DNA of 64,000 bases from a bacterium (GCA_016703265.1 JADJCK010000001.1:310001-374000); one strand, 5' to 3'; positions 43,638 to 54,330 are shown, counted from the first letter of the stretch. Notes: generated by a model from the sequence alone, not told the origin. Made by a program: numbers and translations.

Positions 43638-45771
43638 CGCCACCGCTTCCGCCGGGTCCGATCTCCTGCAGGCGGCGCCTGAAGCCCTCTTCGTCGACCA
43701 CCTCGATGCCCAGCTCGGTTGCCTTGTCGAGCTTGCTGCCGGCTTTCGCGCCGGCCACCACGACATGCGTGGCGCGACTGACGCTGCCGGCCACCTTGCC
43801 GCCGAACGCCTCGATGGCCGCCCGCGCTTCACCGCGCGTCATGTTCTCCAGAGTCCCGGTGAGCACGAACGTGCGCCCGGCAAACCAGTTGTCGCCGACC
43901 GCCGCCGGCGCCGGCGGCAGTTCCTCCGCATCCAGGAAGAAGCCGGCGACACGCAGCCCCGCCACCAGGTCGCGCCCGTCATCGCCGGCGAAGAAGGCGC
44001 AGACCTGCTCGCCGACCACGGGCCCGATGTCGGGCAGGTCGGCCAGTGTCGCCGGCGTGGCGGCTCGGAGCGCATCGATGCCGGAGTAGTGTCGCGCCAG
44101 CGTCAACGCCGTCGAGACGCCGACCTGGGGAATCCCCAGCGCGAAGATCTTGGCTGCCCACGGGCGACGTCGCGCACGCTCGAGGCCGGCCAGCAGCCGG
44201 TCGGCGGACTTTTCGCCCCAGCCGGGCAGCGCCGCCAGCGTCTCGCGCTCGAGCACGAACAGGTCGGCAGGCCCACGCACCAGCCCGCGCTCGAGGAACA
44301 GGTCGATCCAGCGCCCACCCAGCCCGTCGATGTCGCAGGCGTCGCGACCGGCGAAATGCCGCAGACGCCCCGCCATGACCGCCGGGCAACGCGGGTTACT
44401 GCAACGCAGCGCCACCTCTTCCTCGCGGCGCACGGTCGGCGAGCCGCAGACCGGGCACGCGGACGGCGGCGGCAACGGCTGCGCGTTCTGCGGTCGCCGC
44501 TCCATTACGACGCTCAGCACCTTGGGGATGATGTCGCCACCCTTGGCCACCACCACGGTGTCGCCGATGCGGATGTCCTTGCGCTCGAGTTCGTCCCAGT
44601 TGTGCAGCGTGGCACGGCTGACGGTGGTGCCGGCCAGGGCCACCGGCTCCAGTTCCGCCACCGGCGTGATCACGCCGGTGCGCCCCACCTGCAGCGTGAT
44701 GCCCCGCAGCGTGGTCACGGCCTCCTCGGCCGCGAACTTGTAGGCCACGCCCCAGCGCGGCGCCTTGGCCGTGAAGCCGAGCGCCGCCTGCTGCGCGCGG
44801 CTGTCCACCTTCACGACGGCGCCGTCGATCTGGTAGTCGAACGACCCGCGCTCACGCTGCAGTTCCTCGAGATGAGCGTGCACGCCGGCCGCGTCGTCGG
44901 CCGAGCGAAGGAACGGGTTGACCGGCAATCCCAGGGCACGCAGCGCTGCCATCTCGGCGGTGTGATCGGGGAAGTCCTCGCTGGTCGTGCCGTCGTCGCC
45001 CGGCAGCGGGAACAGCTGGTAGAAGAACGCCGACAAGCCGCGCTTCCGGACTTCCTCCACGTCGAGCGTCTTGAGCGTTCCCGCGGTCGCGTTGCGCGGG
45101 TTGGCCAGGGCCTCGAGACCGGCGTCGAGCCGTTCCTCGTTCAGCTTCGCGAAGCGCGACAGCGAGAGGTAGGCTTCCCCGCGCGCCTCGAAGAACCGCG
45201 GCGCCGGCGCCGGAAAGGCGGACTGCCAGCCCGCAGGCAGTTCTGTCGGCACGCCCCTGATGGTCGCGGCATTCGCGGTGATGAGATCGCCGCGCTTGCC
45301 GTCGCCGCGGGTGAGCCCGGCCTCGAGACGCCCGTCGCGGTAGCGGACCGCCAGCGCCACGCCGTCGATCTTCGGTTCCACGGTCAACCGGAGCGGAAGT
45401 GCCGCCGCCGGTCCCGTCAGCTCGCGGCGCAGGCGCGCGGTGAACTCGTCGATCTCGGTCGGCTCGTAGCTGTTCGCCAGGCTGAGCATGGGACGGCTGT
45501 GCGGCAGGCTCGGAAATCGCGCGTCGGCATCGCTGCCGACCTGCGCGGTCGGCGTGTCGGCGGACGCCAGGTCGGGCCACAGGGCCTCGAGTTCCTGCAG
45601 CCGCCGTTCGAGCGCATCGTATTCGACGTCGGAGATCTCGGGCTCGGCCTCGACGTAGTAGAGGTGCCGGTGGCGACGCAGTTCCTCGCGCAACGATGCC
45701 GCTTCGGCGCGCGCGGCGGCTGCGGCTGAAGCTGCGGTGGAATCGGCATCGTTGGATGGACGGTCGCGCAT
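43618..45771 (-). CDS. ligA: NAD-dependent DNA ligase
   Basis: LigA seals nicks during replication and repair using NAD. The 717-residue protein has the Ia domain with RHRHLYYVEAEPEISDVEYD, the adenylation motif EPKIDGVALAVRY (Lys about residue 130), FFEARGEAYL, the OB fold, a zinc finger (CPVCGSP then CSNPRCP, about residues 430-455), helix-hairpin-helix repeats and a C-terminal BRCT domain (VGDNWFAGRTFVLTGTLENM). A 25-residue Ala-rich N-terminal extension is present. The ATG has GGAGG close upstream. Confidence 0.97.
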   Translation of the reverse strand: MRDRPSNDADSTAASAAAAARAEAASLREELRRHRHLYYVEAEPEISDVEYDALERRLQELEALWPDLASADTPTAQVGSDADARFPSLPHSRPMLSLANSYEPTEIDEFTARLRRELTGPAAALPLRLTVEPKIDGVALAVRYRDGRLEAGLTRGDGKRGDLITANAATIRGVPTELPAGWQSAFPAPAPRFFEARGEAYLSLSRFAKLNEERLDAGLEALANPRNATAGTLKTLDVEEVRKRGLSAFFYQLFPLPGDDGTTSEDFPDHTAEMAALRALGLPVNPFLRSADDAAGVHAHLEELQRERGSFDYQIDGAVVKVDSRAQQAALGFTAKAPRWGVAYKFAAEEAVTTLRGITLQVGRTGVITPVAELEPVALAGTTVSRATLHNWDELERKDIRIGDTVVVAKGGDIIPKVLSVVMERRPQNAQPLPPPSACPVCGSPTVRREEEVALRCSNPRCPAVMAGRLRHFAGRDACDIDGLGGRWIDLFLERGLVRGPADLFVLERETLAALPGWGEKSADRLLAGLERARRRPWAAKIFALGIPQVGVSTALTLARHYSGIDALRAATPATLADLPDIGPVVGEQVCAFFAGDDGRDLVAGLRVAGFFLDAEELPPAPAAVGDNWFAGRTFVLTGTLENMTRGEARAAIEAFGGKVAGSVSRATHVVVAGAKAGSKLDKATELGIEVVDEEGFRRRLQEIGPGGSGGDDPANA

Positions 45772-45780
45772 GGCCCTCCG

Positions 45781-45798
45781 CGGGCGGCCCCCCGCCCG
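45781..45798 (-). terminator. Hairpin between the Omp85 gene and ligA
   Basis: CGGGCGG pairs with CCGCCCG around a four-base loop, 23-40 bases after the Omp85-family stop and just before the ligA ribosome binding site. No U-tract follows. Confidence 0.4.
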
Positions 45799-45820
45799 TC
45801 ACTGCGGACGGCGGAAGGCG

Positions 45821-47842
45821 TCAGAAGGATTCCAGAAGGGTGACGTGCAGCTTGGCCAGGTCGAAGTCGACCGTGCCCGGGAAGCCCACGGCCAGCGACA
45901 GGTCGCCGCCCGGCGTGCGCGCCAACAGGCCCAGTCCGTAGCCCTGCGGCCAGCCACGCCGGCGTTCCCCGCCCGCGTCCTCGCCCGCCGCAGCGGACCA
46001 GAACCCAAAGTACCCCACGTCCCAGAAGGTGTAAAGTCGCGAGCCCCGCGGCGGCCCCAGGCGCCATTCCAGGCTGGCCCACGCCGCCTCGACACCGTGG
46101 AACTCGCCTTCGCCATAGCCGCGCAACGAGGCGGCGCCGCCGAAGCGGAAGTGCTCGGACAGCGGCGCCTCGCGCTCGCCGCCGTCGAGCTTGCGCACCG
46201 AGACGCGCGCTGCCAGGGCCGCGCGGCGCCACAGCCACGCCTCGCCCGCGAGATCGCCCGACAGGAGCCGCTGCCGCACCGCTGCCGCAAGCTCAGCCGT
46301 TCCCGCCGTTCCCTCGCGCGCCTGGGACGAGCGCCACGCCGACTCGACGGCGAAGCTGCCTTCCCAGCCGCTGCGTGCCCGGTCGCCCCGGCGATGCAGG
46401 ACCGCTGCGCGCGCCCGCGTGCGTTCCGTGCGCGCCACCAGGCCTTCCGGATAGGTCGAACGGTCGCGCCCGGCCGCCACCTCGAGCCCCCACAGCGCGA
46501 CCACCGACAGGCGCGCGCCGAGCTCGGTCGTGAAGCGCGTGTACGCTTCCGACTGCACTTCGCTGTCCAGCGCCAGGGTCACATCAAGCGGCGTGCCGAA
46601 GGCGAGCGGCTCCAGCCACGAGAACCCGAAGCGCGAGCGGCCGGCGCCGTCGTCACGCCAGCCCACATGCAGGGCCCGACCGCTCGAGGCCAGGTTCGGC
46701 AGGCGCAGGTCAACCTCTCCGCTCAACCGTGCCTTTTCGGTGTCCGCGCGCCGGCTCAGCCCCAGCACCACGTGCAGCCGGTTCTGGCGGGGCCGCAGCC
46801 GCGCCGGGAAGTGCACGCCGACGGTGTCGACCGCGGTAGTCGTGTAGACGCGCGCGGTGTCCAGCTCGGCATACAGGTCGCGGGCCCACAGGCGCTCGAC
46901 GGCGCGACGGAGGTCGCTGCCGCGCAGCGGGGCCCCGGGTTGCAGGCCGCTGGCCCGCGCCAGGAAGCGCTCGGCACGCGGGTCACCGACATCACTGGTC
47001 ACCGGTCCGATCCGGGCCGGTGTTCCCGGCAGCAGCGTGGCGACGATGGTCACCGTCCGCGCGGCGGCATCGAGCCGCAGGTCGGACACCACCCAGCGCG
47101 GGAACGGGTAGCCGAGTTCGCCGATCGCCTCGAGCAGGGCGCGCACACCGTAGTCGATGTTCCCGGCCTCGAAGCGCGATCCCGCCTTCGGCAACCAGTC
47201 GTCGAGCAGTCGCTCGCGGCCGGGGAAATCGTCGCCTCCCACCTGCCAGGGAGCGAGTGTCCACGGCTGCCCGGCATGCAACAGGACCGTGTCGCCAACC
47301 GAGCTGACCGATGCCTGCAGGTAACCGCGCGCCAGCCAGCGGTCGCGCAGCACGGCCTCGCGTCCGCGCAGGGGGCTGATCGTGTCGCCGCGCGCAATGG
47401 CCGCGGTGGCCAGGCGCCGTCGCAGCGCCGACGCTGCCGCCACGTCCGCCGGCCCGGCGGCGACGCGGGCCGCGAGTGCGGTGTCGGCTTCGGTGAGGGC
47501 AGGCAGGTACAAGGCGCCCGGGCCGTTCAACCACGCCCGGTCCTCCTGCAGCCAGGCCTGCTCGCGCGGGCCCGGGACGGCGCCCGGGCGTGTGACAAGG
47601 GCGACGGGGCGGCGCGCCCCCACCGCAGACGCAGCCGGCACCGACGGGGCAGCGGTCGTCGCCGGCGTCGGCGGCACCGTCAGCTGCGGCAGGAAGGGCA
47701 GGACCGGGACCGGGAAGGCCGCGGCCGACACCGCGCCCTGCCACAGCAGGAACCCGCACAGGGCGGCTGTTGTTACCCGACTCTTCTGCCGGAATGCGAG
47801 CCTAAGCTCAGAAGCGCGCCGTCGATTCCAGCCGCAAATCAT
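45821..47842 (-). CDS. Omp85/TamA-like outer membrane protein
   Basis: The 673-residue protein has a signal-anchor-like N-terminus (TTAALCGFLLWQGAVSAAA), a spacer, POTRA-like segments (about residues 105-310: RWLARGYLQASVSSVGD and ALLEAIGELGYPFPRWVV), then a C-terminal barrel with FRFGGAASLRGYGEGEF, containing the RGF/RGY motif of Omp85 barrels (about residue 570), and a terminal Phe. It resembles TamA more than BamA in length and POTRA number. The ATG at 47842 has AAAGGGGG upstream and lies inside the end of the giant outer-membrane gene, implying coupled translation. Confidence 0.78.
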   Translation of the reverse strand: MICGWNRRRASELRLAFRQKSRVTTAALCGFLLWQGAVSAAAFPVPVLPFLPQLTVPPTPATTAAPSVPAASAVGARRPVALVTRPGAVPGPREQAWLQEDRAWLNGPGALYLPALTEADTALAARVAAGPADVAAASALRRRLATAAIARGDTISPLRGREAVLRDRWLARGYLQASVSSVGDTVLLHAGQPWTLAPWQVGGDDFPGRERLLDDWLPKAGSRFEAGNIDYGVRALLEAIGELGYPFPRWVVSDLRLDAAARTVTIVATLLPGTPARIGPVTSDVGDPRAERFLARASGLQPGAPLRGSDLRRAVERLWARDLYAELDTARVYTTTAVDTVGVHFPARLRPRQNRLHVVLGLSRRADTEKARLSGEVDLRLPNLASSGRALHVGWRDDGAGRSRFGFSWLEPLAFGTPLDVTLALDSEVQSEAYTRFTTELGARLSVVALWGLEVAAGRDRSTYPEGLVARTERTRARAAVLHRRGDRARSGWEGSFAVESAWRSSQAREGTAGTAELAAAVRQRLLSGDLAGEAWLWRRAALAARVSVRKLDGGEREAPLSEHFRFGGAASLRGYGEGEFHGVEAAWASLEWRLGPPRGSRLYTFWDVGYFGFWSAAAGEDAGGERRRGWPQGYGLGLLARTPGGDLSLAVGFPGTVDFDLAKLHVTLLESF

Positions 47843-50800
47843 GTTGCCACCCCCTTTCACCCTGGCGCCGGGCGAACCAGCTTGCCGACAGCGTCAGGTA
47901 CCCCGACGGTTCCCAGGACAACCGCAGCGTCGACTCGAGGTTGCCGCCCGGATAGGGGAAGGTGTATGGCCGCGTCACGCCCGCCGGTTCCTCGCTCGTG
48001 ACGTTCGACCAGCGCGCCTCCAGCAGCGTCGACCAGCCGCCCCGCAGGCGCGCACGGGCCGATGGGCGCAGGGCCCACTCCTGCTGGGCCACCGCCGTCA
48101 CGGCATCGTTCCGCGTGACCCGTTCACCCTGCAGGCCCACGCGCAGGTCCGGACCGGGCGCCACCTGCCAGCCCAGTTCGAGACGTCGCGTGGTGAGATC
48201 CTGGCTGCGCCGCGCGCTCAATTCCTCTTCGGTCGATTCACGGCGCTCGCCATCCACGGCATAGCGCCCACGCAGCGTGGTCCGCGCCGTCAGGTTGGCG
48301 CTGCCGGTTGCCTGCCAGCGGCGGTCAAGACGGTCCTCGGGATGGGCCGCGAACTGGCGGTCGCGCGTCTGCCGATAGCCGAAGCGACCGCGCAGGTCGA
48401 AGCGCGGCTCGTGCTCGAGGAGGGAGATCTCCTGCGTGAAGTTGAGGTCGCCGAGTACGGCAGCGTCGTTGTCGAAGACGACAGCCGGATCCAGGACGAG
48501 CAGGCGGCCGACCTGGTCGGTCGTACTGCGCCCTTCCAGCGAGGCGACTGTCTGGGTGGACCAGCCGCCGTACCACTCCTCACGCCCGAGAAAGGCGAAG
48601 CCCTGGCGCCAGCGCAGGTCACCGCGCACGGACGTCGTGGCGACAAGGCTGTCGGTGCCGGCCAGGATGACATCGTAAGCGCCCTGGTCCTCGCCGACGT
48701 AGTCGCCGTTCTCGTTGAAGTCGCCCTGCCTCTCGCCGACGAAGACGATCTGGCGGTCGAGCACCTCGGTGCGGCTGTTGTCGACGCGATAGCCCAGCGA
48801 CCAGTCGCTGGCGCTTCGATCCCAGCGCCCCGCCAGGTCGAGCCGCGCCAGGCGCGTGGTCTCTGCCGGGCCTTCGGGCCGTTCCACCTGCCGCCACGTG
48901 CCTTCGCCGACCAGGCGCATCCCGGCAATCGAGCCGGTGCCGGCGGCCAGGCCCGCCGTGCGGCTGTCCCGCTCGCGTCGCCAGGTCCCCTCGCGCAGCG
49001 AATCGGCCAGGCCACGCCGGAAATCGACCCGCCACGTGGCGCCACCGCTGTGCGAGCCGGCCAGTTGCGCGCCGCTCTCCTCGAAGCGGAATCCCTGGGG
49101 CGCGCGGTGGGGCCGGCTTCGTCGCGCCATTGCCGGCGGTCGTGCGTGACCGACGGCTGCAGCGCACCGAGCCGCCAGGCCAGTTCGTGATGCTGCGCGC
49201 GCCGCTCGATGTCCAGAGGGTCGATGACGTCGCGTGCGCCGGCACGCGAGATCTCGTGACGGCCACGCCCCGCACCGAGGCCCCACTGCGCCTCGAGCGA
49301 CCGGCGATCGGCTTCGAGGTCGTCGCCGTGACGCAGCGAGCCGGCAGCCGCCGCCAGGTCGAGTCGGCCACGCGTCCCCTGAGCCTGCCAGGTCACGCGC
49401 CCGTCCGCCTGCCGGTCGGCCTGGTCGAGGAAGCCGGTGCGTCGCGCGCGCTCGCCCAACCCCCAGGCCTCGTAGTCGCCGATCGTCCGGTGCAGTTGCA
49501 GGGGCGCGAAACGTGCGTCGCGTCCCTCCCAGGTGCCATTCACCGTCACCTTGCCCAGCGAGCGACCTCCGACCGAGACCGCTCCCGCGTTCCAGCGCCC
49601 GGCCAGGCGGCCGGCGCCGCCGCCGTTGTCGTCGTCGTCGGCACCGGACAGCAGGTTGCGGTCGACCTGAGAGGCGTTCCACTCGGCGTCGATGCCGCTG
49701 GCCGCCGAATCGCCCACCTGCAGGCTGAAGGTGGCCAGGCTGTGCGAGGCCGGCAGGGCCAGTGGACGCCCGACACGATACGCCCCGGCGCCCGCGCCGG
49801 TGTAGACGAACACGCGCTGCCCGGTGTTCGTCAGGCTGTCGAGGCGATAGTCGCCCAGCCCTGCGCCCACGTAGTGGAACGCCACGCTCCAGTCGCCGCC
49901 GTCGACAGCGAACACGTAGATGGTATCGGTGCCCGCCACCTGCAGGTCGTACTGGCCCTCGCCGGGCAGGGATGCCGAGGCGCCGGGCGCCACAGCGAGC
50001 AACGGATCATCTCCGGCAGCGGACAGGGCTGCCTCGTCACCGTCCGCCAGGTCGCCCGTGCGCAGGCGCGCCGGATCGTCGGCTTCCTTCAGCACGCGCG
50101 CCCGCAGACGCGCCGCCGCGCCGCCCGGCAGGCCGTGCCATTCGTGCTCGACGCCGGCGCCCAGCACGGTGCGGCTGTAGGCGCCCTCGCCCTGCTCGAA
50201 CTCGACCGTGATGAGGGACTCGGCCGTGACCAGCCGGCGATACGTGAACGTGATGGTGCCCAGCACATAGTCGATTACGTAGTCGCGGTCGGCACCGCGC
50301 ACGAGCGGCTGGCCGTCGAGCGTCACGCGCTCGGAGCCCGCCACCAGGAAGAGGTTCGCGCCGCCTTCGCCCCCGGCAAGCCGGTACGGGCCCTGGTTCG
50401 ATTCCTGCCCCTGCAGCTGCACCGTGCGGTACGAGCCGCGCGGCGCCCCGGCCACGGCATCCACGGTCGTGGCGCCGCCGCGCACGCGGACATCGAGCCC
50501 CTGCAGCTTGCGCCGCACATCACCGAACGCAGTGCCCCGCCGCTGCACCACCAGGTCGCCGAGCGTCGCGTTCCACGCCGGCCCGTTGATCTCGACCAGC
50601 ACCTTGTCGATGTCCTTCAGTTCCTCGGTGTTCCCTTCCGGCACCACAGGCAGGTTGTCGTCGGACAGGAACGCGCGCACGCCGATCTCGGGAGTCAGGC
50701 GCCCGTTGATGTTCAGCCGCAGGTTCTGGTCTACCGTCATCTCGCGACGCGAACCGGACGACACCTGCACGGTCTTGCTCCCGGTCACGCGCAGGCCGCC

Positions 50801-51346
50801 GTCGCGCCAGTCGCCCGCCTCGCGCAGCGCGGTGGCCCCGCGCGGCCCGCCCGCACCCGGCGACGGCCCCAGCGGTGCCGGAGGTGCCGCCACTTCGCGC
50901 AGGTCCAGCCGCGAAGCAACCGGTACCGGCACGAATCGGTAGCTGGCACTGACCAGCGCCAGGCCGGCCCCGGCAGCCGTGCTGTCGGCGCCCGTGGCCC
51001 TCCAGCCGCGCAGCGGGACCACGAGGCCCGATCGCGCGCGCAGGTGGAAGTCCGTTCCCTCCCGCCAGGCCACGCCGTCGACGAGCAGTCGCAACGACCC
51101 GGGCTCGACGAAGCCGTGCGCCAGCGGCAGCGCGCGCAGGCGCGCCGGCATCAGGTGGAACTCATGTTCGACGAGGGTGGTGCCGGTATCGGCGACGGCA
51201 ACGCCGGGCGGCGGGGACGCTGCCTGCGCACGCACCGTCGCCGCGGGAACGGCCACGGCCAGCAGGATGATGATCACGGGCAGGCCCCGGTGCGCGCGCC
51301 GCCAGGCGCCCGCCGTCGCCCGTGCCCGCGACCGCGTCGTTGCCAT
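47808..51346 (-). CDS. Giant outer-membrane protein of unknown function, frame interrupted
   Basis: About 1,179 residues if one frameshift is corrected. The start (MATTRSRARATAG, ATG overlapping the lipoprotein stop as TGATG) leads into a signal peptide (VIIILLAVAVPAATVRAQA). Then come SLRLLVDGVAWREGTDFHL, RAFLSDDNLPVVPEGNTEEL and ATLGDLVVQRRG, typical of large uncharacterised envelope proteins in FCB-type bacteria, and a long strand-rich barrel-like region ending in Phe. The frame switches at a C4/G4 run (49109-49112): adding one base joins DEAG to PHRAPQGFRFEES. I do not recognise a function. It overlaps the Omp85 gene by 35 bases. Confidence 0.7.
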
Positions 51347-52356
51347 CACTCGTAGATGATGCGGTAGAGCAGGATGGCCGCACGCGAGCGGTCGGTCACC
51401 GCCAGCGTCCCGTCGGGGCCCACCGCCACGTCCAGCGGCACCGACGGTGCAGCCTGCAGGCTCATCTCGGGACCGGCCGAGAACAGCCTGCGCAGGCGGT
51501 GATCGAGAACATGCAGACGTCCGGCGCCCGGGTCGGCCACGAAGACGTTGCCGAAGCGGTCGGTGTCCAGGCCCTGCGGGGCGACGAACGGGTTGTCGAC
51601 CATGTAGTCGCCGCCCACCACTTCCTCGAAAAAGCCGTTGCGGCCGTAACGGCACAGGCGCCGGTTGCCGCGATCGGCCACCACGAAGCCGCCGTCGGCC
51701 AGGAAGGCCAGCCCGGACGGGTCGCGGAACTGGTCGCTCACGCTGCCGGGCCCGCCGATGCGCAGGTGCAGCGACAGGAACGTGTCGAGCAGCAGTACCT
51801 GCTGGGAAACGGCATCGGCGATGACGACCCGGCCGTCGCGGTCGATGGCCACGGAAGTGGCCAGCGGCGAGTCGCCGGGATCGAGCTGGCGCAAGTCGAC
51901 CAGTTCGTCGAGCCAGGCGCCGCCCGGCTCGAAGCGCTGGAGGCTGGCCCCGGCCTGGTCCAGCACGAGCACCTTGAAACCGTCGAAGACGGCGTCGAGC
52001 GGCTGGTACGGTCGCGAGGCGGGCTCGTCGAATTCGTACCACGTGAGGTCGCGCGGATCCAGGGCATGGACCACACCGCGCTTCTCGTCGCAGACGATCA
52101 GGGTCCCGTCCGGCCCGAAGCAGCAGCCGGCGATGCCGTCGAGCGGGTAGTACGGTGCGCTGGATACGTTCTCGTAGGCCGTGAGGAACATGAGCGAGAC
52201 CGGCGTCGAGCCGACGCCGCGCGTGATCTCGTCACGCGCGGCGTCGGGAGTCGACCCGCGCATTCCCGCGGCGCAACCGGACAACGCCGCCAGCAGTGCG
52301 GCCAGCACGAGCGTGACTGCCGACCGGTTGACGGCCGCCTGCCGGCAGGCACGCAT
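51346..52356 (-). CDS. NHL-repeat-like lipoprotein
   Basis: The 336-residue protein has a lipoprotein signal (VTLVLAALLAALSGCAAG, Cys about residue 29). The body is a beta-propeller of NHL-type repeats: GIAGCCFGPDGTLIVCDE, PSGLAFLADGGFVVADRGNRRLCRY, PQGLDTDRFGNVFVADPGAGRLHV and DVAVGPDGTLAVTDRS. It probably sits at the outer membrane and binds a partner or ligand. Starts and stops overlap on both sides as TGATG, coupling it to the DUF5683-like gene upstream and the giant outer-membrane gene downstream. Confidence 0.82.
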   Translation of the reverse strand: MRACRQAAVNRSAVTLVLAALLAALSGCAAGMRGSTPDAARDEITRGVGSTPVSLMFLTAYENVSSAPYYPLDGIAGCCFGPDGTLIVCDEKRGVVHALDPRDLTWYEFDEPASRPYQPLDAVFDGFKVLVLDQAGASLQRFEPGGAWLDELVDLRQLDPGDSPLATSVAIDRDGRVVIADAVSQQVLLLDTFLSLHLRIGGPGSVSDQFRDPSGLAFLADGGFVVADRGNRRLCRYGRNGFFEEVVGGDYMVDNPFVAPQGLDTDRFGNVFVADPGAGRLHVLDHRLRRLFSAGPEMSLQAAPSVPLDVAVGPDGTLAVTDRSRAAILLYRIIYE

Positions 52357-53237
52357 CAGAAGCTCCGCGAGACCACGCAGCGGGCACCCGGGTCCCGCAG
52401 CGCCGGCTGCAATTGCAGTTCGACATCCATGCCGAGGACGCTGGCCTGCACCACGTCGCCGTTGTGGCCCGCGCCCAGCACGGCATCGAAGACGGACACG
52501 GCGCGATTGAGCACGGCGAAGAGGATCATGAAGTCGCGGCGATCGTAGGCCGAGTTGCCCTTCGAGCGCAGGAGCGCATAACCGTAGCGGCGGTCCTCGT
52601 TCACCCACTGCCAGGCATCGTCGGGCCCGACAAGGCCCGAGACTTCCTCCTGCAGCGCGCGGGCTTCGCGATAGCGCCCGTCGTTGTAGGCGTCGCTGTC
52701 CATGTACCGGCCGACGCTCTGCCAGTAGCTGTCGGCATGGTCGCCATCGGTGCCGGCGTAGATGCCTGCCCATTCGCGCGACGACTCCATGCGGTTGTCG
52801 CCCTGCCGGTCGAAGACGAAATAGGCGGTCCAGATGCCGGCCTCGACGCCGGCCATCAGGTAGGCGCGCTTGTGCCGGCCGTTGTAGTACTGGCCCGCGC
52901 CGGGCAGCAGCGCGGACAGGGCGCCCGCCTTGAGCTTGCGTCCGAGCTGGCTCGAGCTGCCCGCTTCCTCGGTCGTGGTCTCGGGTCGCCGGCCGGTACC
53001 GAACTCGTCGGGCACGCCGCCGATGCCGTCACCCTGCCGGCGAGCCGTTTCGCCGAACAGCGCCGGGCGCCAGGAGGACGAGGCGCTTTCGCCGAGGACC
53101 GCGAATTCGGTCGCCGCAAAGCCCTGGGACTGACCCGGATCTGCCGCAAGCGCACCGGCCGCGCAGACGGCCACCAGCACCAGCGCCAGGCCGGTCGCAC
53201 GCGCGACCCCGCCGCGTTTCACATCGAATCCGTTCAC
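52356..53237 (-). CDS. DUF5683-like envelope protein
   Basis: The 293-residue protein has a signal peptide (GLALVLVAVCAAGALA) and a core AGALSALLPGAGQYYNGRHKRAYLMAGVEAGIWTAYFVFD, which matches the DUF5683 family found in FCB-type bacteria; the function is unknown. A GTG at 53237 has AAAGG seven bases upstream; the ATG just before it runs into a stop at once. Its stop overlaps the NHL lipoprotein start. A similar protein is encoded next door at 53297-54304. Confidence 0.72.
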   Translation of the reverse strand: MNGFDVKRGGVARATGLALVLVAVCAAGALAADPGQSQGFAATEFAVLGESASSSWRPALFGETARRQGDGIGGVPDEFGTGRRPETTTEEAGSSSQLGRKLKAGALSALLPGAGQYYNGRHKRAYLMAGVEAGIWTAYFVFDRQGDNRMESSREWAGIYAGTDGDHADSYWQSVGRYMDSDAYNDGRYREARALQEEVSGLVGPDDAWQWVNEDRRYGYALLRSKGNSAYDRRDFMILFAVLNRAVSVFDAVLGAGHNGDVVQASVLGMDVELQLQPALRDPGARCVVSRSF

Positions 53238-53296
53238 CGCATCGCCTTTCGGTCGGCGCCGGGGGCGCCTGCCGGAACCTGGTTGGGAGTCCCTGC

Positions 53297-54304
53297 TCAG
53301 AACGAAACCGTGGCCGCCACCGTGGCGCGCCGCAGGCCGGTCGGCTGCGCGATCAGGCGCACTTCGTGGCCATTGACCGAGAGCTTGGTGTCGCCTTCGC
53401 CGCCACCGTCGCCGCCGAGCAGCCCGTCGAGCCAGGCCGTCTGCAGCACGCTGAAGATACGCAGGCCGATGTTCACGTACAGCCACCGGTCACGGCTCTT
53501 GAAGGCGTCGTTCGAGGCGTCACGCATGAGGCGGTACGACTCGCGGTTCTCCGAGACCCACGGATTCGCGAAGTCGATCTTGGGATCGCCTGTGGGTTCA
53601 TAACCTTCGTTGCCGGGCAGCGACGCGTAGTCGTCGGGGCGCATGAAGTCATCCCAGCCGAAGACGAACTGGTCCCACTTGCCGAGGTTCTCGTAGTATT
53701 CGCGCCGGTCTTCCTCGACCGTCACGTAGAGGGGCAGGTTGTCCAGGTCGTCGAGCGTGGACATGGCCTCGAAGTCGAAGTAGTCGGTGCCGATGTCCGC
53801 ACGGTAGAAGCTGTCGACATTCGAGCCGCCGGCCACGTAGGCGGCCAGCAGCAGCTCGTCGCTGTAGTGCTCGTCGGCAAACGCGTAGTACTCGTCGCGC
53901 AGGTCGTTGCCGTCGCCGTGCTTCTTGGCCACCTGGGTCCAGGCGAAGATGTCGAGCGCCATCATCAGGTAGCCGCGCTTGTGGCCGAGCATCGCCTCGC
54001 CGGCACCCGGCAGCACCAGCGATGCCAGCACGGGCAGTGCGCTACCGCCGCGGTCGTCGTCGAAATCGGTGGCGGCCGGCGTGGCCCCGCCCCCGCTGCT
54101 GCCGAACTCGTCCGACTGCGCCAGGCGGCCGGTCAGCGGCAGGTCCTGCAGCGATCCCCGCTGGAGCAGCCACGCGGCGCGACCGGCAGCGACTTCGTCG
54201 GCCGGCGCGTTCGCGCCGGCGGCCAGCGCGGCCCCTGCCGCCAGCATCATCAGCATCGTGACCGCCGTCAGGCGGAGATTGCGGATCCCGGTTTCGCGGA
54301 GCAT
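53297..54304 (-). CDS. Second DUF5683-like envelope protein
   Basis: The 335-residue protein has a signal peptide (AVTMLMMLAAGAALA) and a core ALPVLASLVLPGAGEAMLGHKRGYLMMALDIFAW, parallel to the DUF5683-like core of its neighbour. An acidic, Tyr-rich middle (about residues 130-230) follows. The ATG at 54304 has GGGAGG five to six bases upstream. It lies between the M6 protease gene and the first DUF5683-like gene, so the two may act together. Confidence 0.7.
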   Translation of the reverse strand: MLRETGIRNLRLTAVTMLMMLAAGAALAAGANAPADEVAAGRAAWLLQRGSLQDLPLTGRLAQSDEFGSSGGGATPAATDFDDDRGGSALPVLASLVLPGAGEAMLGHKRGYLMMALDIFAWTQVAKKHGDGNDLRDEYYAFADEHYSDELLLAAYVAGGSNVDSFYRADIGTDYFDFEAMSTLDDLDNLPLYVTVEEDRREYYENLGKWDQFVFGWDDFMRPDDYASLPGNEGYEPTGDPKIDFANPWVSENRESYRLMRDASNDAFKSRDRWLYVNIGLRIFSVLQTAWLDGLLGGDGGGEGDTKLSVNGHEVRLIAQPTGLRRATVAATVSF

Positions 54305-54330
54305 CGAATCCTCCCTCGGATGGGCGGCGG

